Shown here: one piece after another, positions 1 through 12,000 of the stretch
Numbering within the stretch: position 1 is the stretch's first letter
How the letters are laid out: every line of letters starts with the position of its first letter
DNA from: Pseudeuparius sepicola
Lineage: Eukaryota > Arthropoda > Insecta > Coleoptera > Anthribidae
Assembly (NCBI GenBank): GCA_963920635.1
Contig: OY987304.1
Location: 38,812,365 to 38,876,364 of the forward strand
DNA length: 64,000 nt
Direction: 5' to 3'
Program-made: the position numbers and the translations under genes
Notes under the pieces: model-generated
Told to the model about the DNA's origin: nothing
The model's input: only the letters and a program-made list of their open reading frames with translations
The model's database searches: none

Positions 1-208
1 AAGCAAAAGAGCGATTTTTGTTTTACTGCCAAAATACTGTAGGGAGAATTTTAGAAAAAATATATCAATCTTTTTAAAATTGAAAAAAAAACTTGTTTAG
101 TCATATACTCAAATTTAACTTTTCTATCAACAAATTAATTATTCCAACAATAACACCAAACGAAATATAGCAATTTCTACATTTTACCTTTTTCATTATT
201 TTGTACAG
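1..208 (+). other. 3' end of an SLC17-A intron
   Basis: AT-rich sequence without a convincing reading frame. It ends in a T-rich tract and TTTTGTACAG at 199-208, a good 3' splice site for the exon that starts at 209. The upstream exons of this gene lie outside the window. Confidence 0.7.
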
Positions 209-397
209 GGACAGTTGTTGGCAACTCTGTGAGTGGTGCTTTGATAGCATACACTAATGACTGGGCCTCATGTTTTTATTTCTTCGGAGCTGTAGGTATC
301 CTCTGGGTAATATTTTGGTTCCTGCTGTGCTACTCGGATCCAAGTTCCCACCCTTTCATTAGCGACAAAGAAAAAGCCTATCTTGGAAAACACATAG
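209..397 (+). CDS. SLC17-A exon a
   Basis: Acceptor AG at 207-208, donor GT at 398. It begins with two bases of a split codon and reads GTVVGNSVSGALIAY, then a helix (FYFFGAVGILWVIFWFLLCY), then the loop HPFISDKEKAYLGKHIG. It matches the second half of the 289-bp exon 4 of SLC17-B, so SLC17-A has an intron here that SLC17-B lacks. Confidence 0.93.
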
Positions 398-3300
398 GTA
401 CGATTTAGAGCTTCTTCAAAAAATTATATTCTAATCATGTCTCTTTTCAGCGAACGTCTCGAATAAGGATAAAATCATTCCCTGGAAATCAATCTTTACA
501 TCAGTGCCAATTTGGGCACTCGTGGTGGCACAGATTGGTCACGATTGGGGCTTCTTTACAATGGTCACAGATTTACCGAAATACATGAAAGACATCTTGC
601 ACTTCAACGTGAAAGAAAATGGTATTTGGTCCTCGGTGCCGTATATCCTGATGTGGATTGTGTCAATGTCTTCAGGGTGGTTGTGCGACTGGCTTATTAA
701 TAAAAAGTACTTGGGAATTACTAATGCCAGAAAGATTTTCACCACGTTAGGTACGTTCAATAGGTACGATTCTTTTGATACAAACTTTACTATGCAAAAA
801 ATCAAAATTGATGCTACTTTAATTTTTTTGTTTTCTATCACACTTCGATTCTAAATGGGTTTATTTCAGGGACTCTTAGAGTCCCTGGTTTATTTTAGAG
901 GCGCTTGTCTTAGATTTTACAGACAAAAGATGACTTGAACAATCAGGAGAAAGGAGTAAAGGATTTTTTTTTATTAATTAAATACCTACCTTCGATAGTT
1001 GAAGTCGGTTAAAAAAAATCCGTAAGGTGCCTTCGGATAATATCGCCCTCCTAAGACATTTCACTTCTCAAAATCCTTAGGTTTATATTAAAAATAACAA
1101 CAATAAACATTTTGGACCAGTAAAGCCATATTCTTTATTAACTATTTGACAAAAATAAAATACATCAATTTTTAGCCAAAAAATAACGATTTTTAAAAAC
1201 GCCGTAAATGGAAGATATTTTTGCCCGTTGCTGAAATTTCGCCCACTTGGTTTGAAATATCGCCCGTAATATAAATACCATTATGGCGAATATTCTGGAC
1301 ACTCAAAGGAATCTAAATCTTCTTCTGTGAGTCCGACACAATTTTCATGCACCCAATTCTTGCATTTCACACATTTAAATGACGGTACTTTGCTGGCAAC
1401 GTTATTATATGATAGGTCTTATAAGAAATGTACGTCGTGCCCTCTCACGCAGTTTATTACAGACTGTGGCGGTTGGTTATTTAGATTTAAATGCGTTGTT
1501 GCTATTGGTTGTTCAAAACACGCTATTAAAAAGGACTAACCTCATTGGTTAGTAGAAAAACTTCCACAAGGCGCCAAATTTAAAAGTGGGCGATATTTCA
1601 GACTGGGAGATATTACCCGAAGGCACCTTATCAAAAGCACAGGCTTTTTTTTAAATATTCAAAAATATGTTATCTAGGTAATAAAATGTAGATTTATATC
1701 TGTTGGAATTGATGTTTTATGCTCTGGCAATCAGTGCGTTTAATTAATGATAGCGACTTTAACACGAAATACCTAAGTGTACGGTCATTTTAGAAAATTT
1801 TATAAATTTCTGCTTAATGGACCCTTTGCAATCAATTAAGCACAGGCGACGAAATTGTCTATATTTCAAGAGAATCACCAATCAGTTATTATATTTTATG
1901 AAATGATGACGTCTTTGTTGTTTATTTCCGGTCATTTGGAAGATATTTAACGCAGTACCTACCTATAACATAACTCAACATAAACAGAACCAGCAAGGTG
2001 AAAATGCAAAACAATCGTCGGTTTACAAGAATACCTTGTTGAGGTGAGCTTCCTCCCTTTACAACTAAATACAACCAGAAACTTTTTTTAAGTTAATCCG
2101 TACATTTCTTCTTCTCACGAGCTCTCTAGGATATTATAAACTTGCGCGTTGCCCAACAACAACGGCACAACGAGCTTACCTCCTTGCCTGTTTCAGCCTC
2201 CATGGGTCCGGCAGTGTTTATAATAGCAGCCTCGTATTCCGGTTGCAACCGTGCGCTTTCGGTGACCATGTTTACCATAGCGATGGGCTTCATGGGCACA
2301 TTCTACTGTGGCATGAAGGTGAACGCTTTGGATTTGTCGCCGAACTACGCCGGGACCATCATGGCGATCGTCAATGGTATCGGAGGCCTCACGGGAATCA
2401 TCGTGCCATATCTCGTTGGTGCCCTCACGGAACATGTGAGTATTAGCACTTGTTATTAATGGAAGCTATATACAGTGAGTCCCCAGATGGGGTACCGCAC
2501 TCTTGTAATGTTTCTTATATTTGATTTTTCGAGAAAAAGTTATTCTTGATAAAAAGTTTTGCTTGTTCTTAAAATAAGGTTGGCATGGAGAAAGTTAACA
2601 TTACTTATACTGGGTGACCAGAAAATTGAAAAAACGTTAATTAACATAAGAGTAAACTGCCTCTATTTGTAGAGATACTGAAAAAAGTTATAAAGAAAAT
2701 TTGTTGAGCGTGTTAAGTTACTTAGGTGTACAAAATTTCAAAGTGTAAGGTCTACTTTGATTTTTATTTGTTTTCTTGTTTTTCTTCGATTAAATGTTTT
2801 TCTGTAAATAGTATGACAAAACTGTATTAACAAAAGTTACTCAGAGTAGGAAACTATATACGATGAAAAAATTTTGACAATCCTGGCCTACTTTGAGTTT
2901 CTTCCAATATTTTCCAAAATACAAAGTAGGCCTAGAATTGTTAAATTTTTTCATCAGGCGCAGTCTTCCATTCTGGGTAACTTTTGTTAATACAGTTTTG
3001 TCATACTCATACTATTTATAGAAAACCATTTAGTCAAAGAAAAACGAGAAAAAAATCAAAGTAGGCCTAACTTTTCATAAAGAATGTCTTTTTCTCGAAA
3101 AATCAAATATAAGAAACTTTACAAGAGTGCGGTACCTCATCTGGGGATACACTGTATGTATGTGGTATTAATATCAGTGGCGGCTCGTGGATTAATGCAC
3201 AGGGCTACGTTCTGAAAAGAACACGCTCTACGGCCACCTAAAATAAAATAGGTGGGTACCGAGGTGGGTAGGTACCTACTTTCGGCATGGGCTTTTTCAT

Positions 3301-5359
3301 TTTTAGTAGAAATTACGTATGCATAATTAAACACCAACCCCGACAATCAGTTTAGCACAAACAAGGTTATTTGCAAAAAACCACCGTCACCGACACTTTG
3401 CACAGTCTTTTGGCAAACAGAGACACACTATCTCGTCGTAATGTTGGCACAACGATAGTTAGCGAAGGCGCATTCTTCAAATAAACTGTCAGGCCACGTG
3501 ACTACACAGGGGCGGACTGCCACCTAAAAACGGCCCGGGCGGGGAGTTCCGGAGGGTGTCTAAACATAAAAATCATTCTTCATCTGTTGCGAACCATTTA
3601 AAAAATTAAAAACATAATACATTACGTGTATGCCTTTGCACTCGCCGACTAGATAGTTTATTAGATCTTCATTATCAAATAAAATTAAAATAACTTTTTC
3701 ACACGCCATTAACATGAAAGTTTTCAAATCGTCTTGGGTTAGAGAACGTCTTAGCCGGTTCAAGATTATTTTTAATTTGAAGAAAGATCTTTCACATGAT
3801 ACTTGTGAAATAAACAAAATTAGTAAATATTTTCTAAAATTTATTTGTGGCGCAAACAGATCCATTTAATTTTTAATTGGGTTTTTCGCCACCAAACTGA
3901 TTGAAAGACAACTTTTTCAAGTTGCCTCGAAAGTTCAGAAAACAAATATTTTTCCAGTTACACGTTTAAAGTTTCGTTCATTCAGCGTTAAGAATTTATG
4001 AATTTTCGAGGCAACTTGAAAAAGTTGTCTTTCAATCAGTTTGGTGGCGAAAAACCCAATTAAAAATTAAATGAAAGTTAGTAAATATTTAAATGTTTTC
4101 TCCAAATTGGGGTAAGCTTCCAAATACAAGTCGCGGCGTGCTGACTGCGTCCGAGTGAGTCACGTGCGCGTGATATTATTATTGCGGTGTTGCGATAATG
4201 CTAGCGCCCGATCGCCCGATGGCCCAGTCCGACAGGACCACGGTGAACCCGCAAGACTGCTTGTCGCCAGTTGAGGCTTGGAGTTTAAGTAGATTGTGGC
4301 TGTGGTATCAGTATGGGGAAATTTAAAATCCTTTAAATTTTTGCGTTTGGGGTTTTCTTAAATCGATAGTTTATTCTACTCCCGTCCAAAATGTTGAAAC
4401 CCTTAGAATTCGAATTATAACCGGGTGTGAGACGATAAGAAATACAGTAGGAATATTTGCGCGAATACGCCAATCAATGAGGCGAAGAGTTGATTCTTGT
4501 GTGACCTCTGAGGGAGGCCATTTCCAACATTTGTTATAGCTATGCGCACCTAACTAAAAATGTTTTATTCGAGATATTTTTATTTTCATTTGTTGTTTTG
4601 ATTTATTGTTGCTGTATAGGATAACTTTTTGATATTGTTGTAATAGAAATTAAAAATACGCGTTATGTTGTTTTATTTTTTGCATAAAAATGGCGGCCCC
4701 TGTGAAAAAAGGTAAGAAAGCTTTTTTGTCACTAATTAAACGAGGATTTTAAAAATAATTTTTATTTTAAATTATCTCAATGGCGTATCATTTATTTTCT
4801 TAAAAATATCGAGGCCATTACCCCTATGCACGCCACTGATTAACATAAAATTTTTAATCGTGTGTCAAAAAATGCGCTTTCTAGTCCTCTTAAAACCCAC
4901 CAAATTTCATTTGAATATCTTAATCCGTTTCAGCGCAATAAATTATAATTTTTTTTAAACTTTGACCCCCTGTATATCGGAAACGAAGCATTTGCGGACC
5001 TATTTTCGGGGACTATTTCCGGGGACCACTGGGATATACTTTTAAAAAATAATAATCCTCACCTTTTTGTGATTATTTTAATAACGTACGAAATAGAGTT
5101 CACCATCTATACTGAAAGCAGATAAAAATGCCTATTTACTGCGATATTTAGCGTTTTTCTTGTCTTTCAGCATGCGCAATCTGAATGGAAGCTGGTATTT
5201 TGGATAGCGTTCGCTGTATTCTTCTTCACCAACATTATTTACCTATTATGTGGAAGCGGGAAGACTCAACATTGGAATGCAAGCGAAAAAGAAAAGCCAG
5301 CACATGCAACGATGAATACCGTGGAAAACGGGCTAAAACTCGAGAAAACAAAACTTTAG
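209..5359 (+). CDS. SLC17-A: SLC17-family MFS transporter, 3' part (four exons)
   Basis: Join 209-397, 451-750, 2197-2435 and 5171-5359. It encodes the C-terminal 304 residues of a solute carrier family 17 protein (sialin / putative inorganic phosphate cotransporter type), a twelve-helix major facilitator carrying organic anions or phosphate with H+ or Na+. Seen directly: each intron is GT-AG, phases agree (1, 1, 0), and the protein aligns along its length with SLC17-B downstream. Family-typical stretches are the loop ending HPFISDKEK, the helix entry GHDWGFFTMVTDLP, SMSSGWLCDWL, FCGMKVNALDLSPNYAG-like text, and a last helix starting SEWKLVFWI. The cytoplasmic tail is short and charged and stops at 5357-5359. 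The N-terminal half (TM1 to about TM5) is missing only because the window starts inside the gene. Substrate cannot be read from sequence. Codon use is more AT-rich than in SLC17-B. Confidence 0.93.
451..750 (+). CDS. SLC17-A exon b (single 300-bp exon)
   Basis: Acceptor TTTTCAG ending at 450, donor GTACGT at 751. It encodes the IPWKSIFTSVPIWALVVAQ helix, the conserved GHDWGFFTMVTDLPKYMK segment, and the next helix with SMSSGWLCDWL. Its 300 bp equal exactly the sum of SLC17-B exons 5 and 6 (157 + 143), which are separated by an 8.35-kb intron. Confidence 0.95.
1023..1630. mobile_element. Inverted-repeat MITE in SLC17-A intron
   Basis: Ends are TAAGGTGCCTTCGG at 1023 and its near-perfect reverse complement ending at 1630. 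The arms also pair around the 'cgccc' blocks near 1245 and 1590. It is 608 bp, has no transposase, and sits between exons b and c. A TA-type target site is possible but not proven. Confidence 0.7.
2197..2435 (+). CDS. SLC17-A exon c
   Basis: Acceptor TTTCAG ending at 2196, donor GTGAGT at 2436, length 239 bp, identical in length and phase to SLC17-B exon 7. It encodes two late helices around MFTIAMGFMGTFYCG and the SLC17 signature NALDLSPNYAGTIMAI, ending at TEH. Confidence 0.95.
2472..3156. mobile_element. Foldback element with TACAGTG ends
   Basis: Starts TACAGTGAGTCCCCAGATG and ends with the matching CATCTGGGGATACACTGTA. The arms pair almost to the centre near 2918 (left arm GGCCTACTTTG, right arm CAAAGTAGGCC). 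About 685 bp with no coding capacity. The TACAGTG ends recall Tc1/mariner-derived MITEs; that assignment is inference. Confidence 0.8.
3560..3865 (-). pseudogene. hAT transposase C-terminal dimerisation-domain fragment
   Basis: The minus-strand frame contains ISQVSCERSFFKLKIILNRLR and then SLTQDDLKTFMLMACEK. This is the hallmark of the hAT family C-terminal region (ZMYM/TTF-zinc-finger transposase group), where S.CERSFSKLK..K.RLR and LE.FMLM..E are typical. Only about 100 residues remain; the catalytic core is gone. It lies inside the hAT element 3175-4838. Confidence 0.8.
3864..4072. repeat. 209-bp palindrome
   Basis: Two arms of about 75-80 bp (starting ATTTAATTTTTAATTGGG, including CAACTTTTTCAAGTTG) flank a spacer of about 50 bp. 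A diverged relative of one arm is at about 62366-62490 near the other end of the window, so this is a dispersed family. Confidence 0.75.
5171..5359 (+). CDS. SLC17-A terminal exon
   Basis: Acceptor TGTCTTTCAG ending at 5170. It begins HAQSEWKLVFWIAFAVFFF, the final membrane helix, followed by GSGKTQHWN and a Lys/Glu-rich tail. In-frame TAG at 5357-5359. The position and phase of the upstream intron match SLC17-B exon 8. Confidence 0.93.
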   Translation, partial: HAQSEWKLVFWIAFAVFFFTNIIYLLCGSGKTQHWNASEKEKPAHATMNTVENGLKLEKTKL

Positions 5360-5783
5360 TTATTTGAGTGAAAAAAAAAACTTTGCGAGAGTCGAAGACG
5401 ACATTTGTGATATTTTTCAACGACCTAATAGTTGATATGTGTTAGAACAGTTTATATATTATGCACCAGTGGAAATGTGTGTGTAGAATATGGGTGGTTG
5501 TTTTCCTACACAAGCAAGAACCTAACAGATTGTTCTGATAAGACCGAGACTTATTTAGTGGCAGGATTTGGGCTAAAAAAATATGAATACATACGATAAC
5601 AATGATATTAAAAAAAAAACATATCGATATTCTGTTTTTTATAGTTTGTTATATCCACTCCCATTGTATAGCCTATAAGCATAAACAATGCTACACATAG
5701 ACTGTCAGAACTATTGTTGAAATTTCCGCATGCTTCGCCAAATATCTTGCATAAGATTTGATATAAAACTAATAAGTAAAAAA

Positions 5784-5789
5784 AATAAA
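5784..5789 (+). promoter_or_regulatory. Candidate polyadenylation signal of SLC17-A
   Basis: First AATAAA downstream of the SLC17-A stop, 425 bp after it, in an A-rich context. Inferred from position only. Confidence 0.3.
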
Positions 5790-5914
5790 GTTTGAAAGTT
5801 GGTGTAGCAGGATCTTTTGCGGACGGTTTCAACAATGTTTCTGGCTATCTATGGCTCCATTGATCTATAAGTCCACTAAAAATGCCTTCTGTCACGTCAT
5901 ACGTGCATGAATTG

Positions 5915-5971
5915 TATATATATATATATATATATTTATATACAAAAATTTTTCACAATCCTATATATATA

Positions 5972-6020
<49 letters not shown>
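5915..6020. repeat. (TA)n microsatellite with flanking inverted repeat
   Basis: Long (AT)n runs are interrupted by a unique piece holding CACAATCC. The matching GGATTGTGAAAAATTT follows at 6020-6036, so the dinucleotide tract sits inside a small palindrome. Confidence 0.9.
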
Positions 6021-6021
<1 letters not shown>

Positions 6022-7528
6022 ATTGTGAAAAATTTCGTAATATTATTCTAATTCGTTGATAGATTTATGATAGCCCTACTTGCTCGTTAAAAATATAGGT
6101 AGATATATCTAGTATTTTTCTAAAGTCACTTGAGACAGCATAAAAACTAATTGGCGTCATAAAAGAATATAAGACATAAGCGTCGCGCAGTTTTCAAAAA
6201 TATACATATTCTACAAGCAACATAATATTTCATTTTTAAGTTTTTTTTAAAGTTGTGGTCAAACACAACGTAAAGGTTAATGCACCATATAACATTGTCA
6301 AAAGGTCTCTAAAAAGCCATTTCAATTGTATAACTATTTACGCAAGTATATCCTAAGATCTGTGAAATTATGGCACGCCTATCCACCTCATTTCGCTGCA
6401 GTATTGGTGATATACCTACCTATTAGGCGAGCACGCAGTCACTTGGTTTTACTACAATATTTATCTTCTCTGTCTCCTTCATCCTTTTTCATTACTAATA
6501 CCAGGTGAGGTTTAATATGGTAAAATATAAATACTCTCACTTGGAACTGGAACACAGTGACATACGGGGCGCGATCTATTTCATAGCATTTACCACGTTC
6601 TGCTATTGGTAAAAATACCAGACTTATCAACAGAAATCACCCGTATAAAATTCAAAGGTTTTTATGCTGTTCCAACTAACTTCATTTATACCATACTACC
6701 ACAGACCTAGTACCTATCCATGAGGATATTTCGAACGTTTAACACACAGACGAAGTTAGGAAAACACAGACGTTTTTAAGTTGAACGCATTGTAAAAATG
6801 CAGTGCAGCAGAATTTGTTAGAATAATATGGATATAGATATAAAGAGTTGGAATGATATAGATTGTTGGAATAATATAGATCAATTTCTAAATGTTTGCC
6901 ACCAACGTATTTTGAAGTATTTGGCTCCAAAAAGTGTTTCCGAAGCACGCTTTTAAAAATGGATGTAATATTTCCTATAATACATATATACAGTGTGTCT
7001 GGTTTTTCACATTAACACCCCTAAATAACTAATTAGGCTACGGGAATTGAACGAATAGATACATTTTTTTTAAAGGTCTAATACTGTGATTTTTTAAAGG
7101 GATGCGTTTTTAAAAAACTGTACTAGGCATTTTTTAATCAAGAAAATAACACTGTAGGATTATTTTGCATCCTTCAAAATAGTCATGCAGCAATTTTGAT
7201 GAAAAATATTCATTCGCTATTTTTCTGGGTGGTGCCAGACTTTGAAAAATGAATAATTCAAAATCGTGGTATGACTCTAGGATGCTATGAGATAAAAAAC
7301 GCTCAGAGCAAAAATTAACATCCAGTTAGACTTGTGAAAGGACTTTATTGCTTTAAAAAAATTAACGCCATGCTAAATTAATTAACAAAAAAATATATGT
7401 GCAGTGTGTTCGCGTTTGCTTGACGTGTGAGTGTGAACACTCCAGAAATCTATGAAGAGCTGAGAAAAATTCGGCGTAATATTTTTTTTAGCTTGAGCTA
7501 CGGGAAGATAGCTCACAGACACTGTACT

Positions 7529-7672
7529 TACGGAAGCGTAGAAGGGCCAAGTTTCCGTGGGCCCCGGGCCACAGCATTAATTTATTTTTATTGCCGGAAT
7601 ATCGACTTTAAAAGTCGGAATTTCGAGTTCAATAAAAATGAAACAATGGTGTGGCCCTTCTACGCTTCCGTA
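7529..7672. repeat. 144-bp element with perfect terminal inverted repeats
   Basis: The 21 bp at 7529-7549 (TACGGAAGCGTAGAAGG...) are repeated inverted and exact at 7652-7672. The interior contains a shorter stem around GACTTTAAAAGTC. It directly abuts the left end of the Harbinger-like element. Confidence 0.75.
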
Positions 7673-8603
7673 TGCCTGTTTTACATTGACAATTTCTTCA
7701 TGAATTAATTCATGAAGTCACTTCAAGGACAAATTAATATAAAAAATCGTGTATTACACTGTCAATTTCTTCATGAATTAATTCATGAATTTCTTCATGA
7801 AGTTACTTCACCAATTAGACCATGTTCTATTTTCCGTCAAGTTTTGCGTGAACTTCAGGAGTACCAACATTGAAAATTTGAACACAGGGAAGGTTATATT
7901 TTGATACTGGTTTTTGTTTGAGGCATTAGACGAGGAATAGAGGAGAGTACATAATTTTAAAGATAATATTGTTCACTGAAGAGATAATCCTCACCCAACG
8001 ATAATATACTTAGATAAAAAGTGTGTGAAATGTTACAATGTTTTATTTATGTATTCCGCTGTCAAGGCACAGCTCCCTCATTCACGAAATAATCACAAAA
8101 CTCCTCTCGGGTAGCAACGCAAGCATGTCTTGCGGTGAGCATGTTTGGTAAGAAAGTCCAAATTGAAATATTATATAGTCTTTAGGATGGAACTAGGAGA
8201 TTCGGGTCTCAAAAATTATGTAACGTGCAACATGCCAATGTTATGGTTTGCACTTTTTCCACATTCATATTAATCGTAGTCAAAAAAACTCTAAATCGTT
8301 TGGCTAAAATGCCAAATACATTTTCAACTACTCTTCTAGCCAGACTTAATCTGTAGTTAAAGATACTTTGGATGAAGATGGATATGGTTAGAAAGTATGT
8401 TCTGATAGGGGAAATGCAGCACAAAAAATTATTTTGTTATTTATTCTCTTGTGTTGGTATTTGCTAGAATCTGACATAAGGTGCCAAAAAAATTCACCAA
8501 TTTCTTCATCAGTGTAAAATAGAACTTGTGAATTAATTCATGAATTTATTCATAAACTTATTCATGAATTAATTCATGAAGAAATTGTCAATGTAAAGCA
8601 GGC
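7673..8603. mobile_element. PIF/Harbinger-like element remnant
   Basis: Inverted ends of about 40 bp contain TTACATTGACAATTTCTTC followed by repeats of the palindrome TTCATGAATTAATTCATGAA. The interior has HARBI1-type transposase pieces on the minus strand. About 930 bp remain of an element that is normally 3-5 kb. Confidence 0.65.
8050..8424 (-). pseudogene. HARBI1-like (DDE_4) transposase, C-terminal fragment
   Basis: The minus strand at 8209-8424 reads FNYRLSLARRVVENVFGILA, then RFRVF and LACCTLHNF. This is the signature of the last DDE block of PIF/Harbinger transposases (RLSRARRVVENAFGIL...LHN). Further along, near 8051-8105, another frame reads REEFCDYFVNEGAVP, which is the family's C-terminus. 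The N-terminal half and two catalytic acidic residues are missing. Confidence 0.82.
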
Positions 8604-9140
8604 TGTAGACACTACTTTTCCGATTAGGTGGTTATTCCATGGCTATAGCTGTCAGCTTTTAAAATGGTCAAGTTTCAGAATATCATATTAGGGATTTTTT
8701 TATTAAAAATCTGACCCCATGTCGTCACTTGGCTTTACCTCGAACCTCTGTATACCAAATTTCACGGAAAAAATATCGATTTTCTTTTTATAAAGGTGTC
8801 ATTACAAAACAGGAATTGCCGCACAAGCCAAGCAGTTTATCGCATCATAATAATATGTCAAGTGTACTTTCAAACATTGCCAAAGCAAATGAAAACTCGC
8901 TGAAAATTTCAAGATTTAATCGATTTAAGAACGTTTGTAACACAAATTATATCGAGAAGTATGGCAAAATAATTGGAGAAATCAAAATAGCCATGAAAAA
9001 CAACAAGAAAAAGTTTAAGTGGATTATGTGATAGGTTTGAAGTCAAAAAAATGGAAAATTAACAAGAGATTAATGAAAGATTAATAACAGAAAAGGTAGA
9101 ATTAATTAATACCTATATTTAATGTAATTAATTAATAATT

Positions 9141-9798
9141 AACAACCAGTGGCGTAAAAGTGGGTAATTAGTGCAATAAATGTTTTTAGAAAAAAAGAAT
9201 CACCTTGAATAGTAATAAAATGTATTGTTTTTATGTAGATTTTAAGTGCAAATAAAAATGTCCTCTTGGCAATTTTTCATATATGTCATGGTTTCATGGC
9301 AAATTTGATTTTTTTTGTATTATTACACGGTATTTCTGAAAAATTAACGATAGGTAAGACTCAAAGTAGAAAAAAAAAAGGTTTTCTTATTTCAAATTAA
9401 GTAACTTTTTCCAATAAACTTCTCCATTCAAGGTTTTACTTTAAGAAACACAGAGCGTAAAACATTAATTGTATCTTCCGTAAATATTTTTTAGGCTCTG
9501 CATCTTGAAAAGTATAGCCTTAAATAGGTAAGTTACGTATCGTGCAAATTTTTTAGTAATTTTTTAAAGAAATACCCTGAAATAAAACAAAAAAGGCAAA
9601 TTTGTCATGAAACCATGACACATACGAAAAATTGCCAAGAGGACATTTTTATTTGCACTTAAAATTCACATAAAAAATTATATATTATATATATTTATAT
9701 ATTTAGTACTACACAAGGTGATTCATTTTTTTTTTCTAAAAGTAATGTACTAATTACCTGGTTTAAAAAAAATACCCACTTCTATGTCACTGGTTGTT
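9141..9798. mobile_element. 658-bp foldback element
   Basis: Ends AACAACCAGTGGCGTA and the near-complement TGTCACTGGTTGTT. Long arms include AAATGTCCTCTTGGCAATTT and its complement near 9628-9647. No coding capacity. The CAGTGGCGTA-like end suggests a non-autonomous hAT, but I see no clear target duplication. Confidence 0.7.
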
Positions 9799-10790
9799 CA
9801 AGGTGTTTGATATTAAGAGGTTTTATGCTATCCCATGACGTTATAACGTGTACCACGTGTACTTAAATTTCTATACTAGTTTGGTAAATATTCAATAAAG
9901 TCCAGATATTTTACTTTGACTTTAACACCCTGTAACTTTTTTATAAGGCTTTAAAAAGATACACTTTATACGAGAAAAAGCAGTTATGTTTTGAAGATTT
10001 ATCACCTGCTATAATTTGGTAACTTGAAAGTAAACCACCCTGTATATTTTTCGTCAAATAACACATTTGACTGTTTTAAATTTAAATTAACTTTTTTGCT
10101 TATTATTCTTTTACTCGTTAAAAAAAGTAGGGTTGAAAACAATTCTGTCGCGTTAGTTTCTACAGAAAATTGAGTAAACAAAACATGCCAGAAAAACTTA
10201 CTTTACAATAAAAGATCGAAATTATTGTTGACCAAGTTGTGAAAATTCTAGAAATTGTAGTGAAGTGGCCCAAAATTTAAAGATTGACATCCAACCACAA
10301 GTTATTTGTAATAAATCCTTTTCCACAAACCCGTTGATGCTCTGTGCATTATTAGTTTTGATTTCATAGCGCATCCTTGATTCATAACACAAATTTGAAC
10401 TACGTATTCACTTTTTCAAAGTTACTATTTTGAGGTTAGCCAAGCATTCCTTCTAAGATTTTGAGGGATGCCGAATAATCCTACAGTATTATTTTTTTCT
10501 ATTAAAAAATGCCTAATATACTTTTTTAAATAAAAACACACGCCAAACCAATACTTCGCAAACGATGACATTTCACGGACATATCTTAAAAAAATTGTCC
10601 CGTTCAGTTCCTGTTGGCTACTTAGATTTTTAGTAAACACGAAAAACCAGACCCACTCTATGTCTGTTCATCTGTTTCCTAATATCATAGGCCTATATAG
10701 CGAAGCTGTGCTAATATTATGTAGTTTACCCAAACATGAAAAATTGTCAGACTTTTTTTTTATTAATATGGCATGTTCATACAACCCAAG

Positions 10791-11109
10791 TGTGTTTTGG
10801 TGTTTATTTTTAAAATTACTAGGTTTTCAAAAAACTAAATGCACCCCATACGCACTACACATTATATTGCGCATATTGGCCATATCTGATGTATCGCTTG
10901 CAAGAACAATGTAGGTAGGTTCCTAAAATGTATGCTTTCTTCTACTTCTCAAATTTAAAATTGCCAGAAAATTTATGTATCTACACTGTTCTTGCAAACG
11001 ATACATCAGCGATAGCTGCTGTTTTTTTTGTCCAATGCATACTATACTGTTTGGAGTGCATTTGGTTTTTTGAAAACCTAATAATTTTAAAAATAAATAC
11101 AAAAACACG
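10791..11109. mobile_element. 319-bp palindromic MITE
   Basis: Left arm starts TGTGTTTTGGTGTTTATT, right arm ends with its near complement AATAAATACAAAAACACG. Inner arms pair around GATGTATCGCTTGCAAGAAC and its inverse. Open frames here are mirror images of one another and not genes. Confidence 0.75.
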
Positions 11110-11739
11110 ATAGAATTGAATTCCAAGTATCAAAATGCCACCTTAAGCCAAAGAGTCGCTCATCAATCATCCATGAGCCATGAGATAAGCCTACTTTGTA
11201 TATCGTGGGAGAATAACTTTTGACTCAAAGTAATGGGATAAGTAAGACATATCTCCAGATCGTAAAAAGGGCCTTTTCTAAACTTATAGGATATCGTGGA
11301 ATTACTATGACAATCGCTACTTACATAACTATAATTTGTGATTAAATCTCCAAATGTTGTCATCTTTGAATATTACTACTCGACGTAGATACTTAGTAGA
11401 TACTTAACGATCTCTGAAATCATTATATTATCCTTAAAAAAATTGTCCTAAACAATGACTAAACAATTTTTTAAGCAGTATTATTATCGAAATATTTTTG
11501 CTCGCAAAAGAGATAATATAATAATCAATAGAATATATATTTATTTGAGATTATTGACTTGAATTTATCGAAAGCTATTTAATAACTTTACTTTACACAA
11601 TTTATTCAATGTAAACTGTACCTACTTGGGCGCCAACAGTATGCAGTATGCCGGTTGTAAATATCTTTGTTATGCCATATTTATTCAGCACTTTTACAAC
11701 AAGAACTTGCATATTTATCATTAGCACTCCGTTCAGAAA

Positions 11740-12000
11740 GGCGGAAAAATTATTTATTAAAATACAAGTTCACATGATAATAATAATAGCTCCTTTTGGC
11801 CCACGTTAACGCTAAGCCTATGTTCATTGTCTGAATAGTGAATCTCTCCCAATACTATGATTTTCCGAGGAGTTTATCGTACCAAAACGCATAGTTTGTG
11901 AACAAATGACTCACTTTTCTATATAAAGACTCTACGATTCATACCTTATTACTGTGAGAATATACATATCATCATGCCTTTTGAAAGGTAAAATCACTTT
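11740..12000. repeat. Decayed fragment of the 60206-61027 foldback family
   Basis: Shares AAAATACAAGTTCAC, 'ttttggcccacgttaacgctaagcctatg', 'gattttccgaggag' and 'gtgagaatatac' blocks in the same order as the right arm at about 60720-60970, with many substitutions. (Blocks are separate short matches.). Confidence 0.6.

Larger units (their letters stand above)
3175..4838. mobile_element. Degraded hAT element with 8-bp target duplication
   Basis: Begins CAGTGGCG at 3175 and ends CGCCACTG at 4838, typical hAT termini. The 8 bp before it (ATTAATAT, 3167-3174) and after it (ATTAACAT, 4839-4846) match at 7 of 8 positions, as expected for a hAT target duplication. A piece of the hAT C-terminal dimerisation domain lies inside on the minus strand. 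A second hAT-like end (CAGGGGCGGACTGCC, from about 3507) lies inside, so two related copies may be merged. Confidence 0.75.
5360..6988. other. Intergenic/3' flank of SLC17-A
   Basis: Probable 3' untranslated region, then AT-rich sequence. Apart from the microsatellite at 5915-6020 I see no gene; short open frames here have no family motifs. Confidence 0.5.
6989..10660. mobile_element. 3.7-kb foldback with nested elements
   Basis: Left arm about 6989-7190 (starts TACAGTGTGTCTGG) pairs with right arm about 10440-10660 (ends CCAGACCCACTCTA). Internal arm blocks such as AGGCATTTTTTAAT and TGTAGGATTATT recur in inverse order. The interior holds a small palindrome (7529-7672), a PIF/Harbinger remnant (7673-8603) and another foldback (9141-9798). 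Confidence 0.65.

Noticed and set aside
5185..5367. 60-codon frame starting MEAGILDSV
   Set aside because: A shifted-frame shadow of the SLC17-A terminal exon.
8729..9031. 100-codon plus-strand frame
   Set aside because: Lies inside a foldback composite, A/T-driven Lys/Asn-rich composition, no motif, no splice or promoter context.
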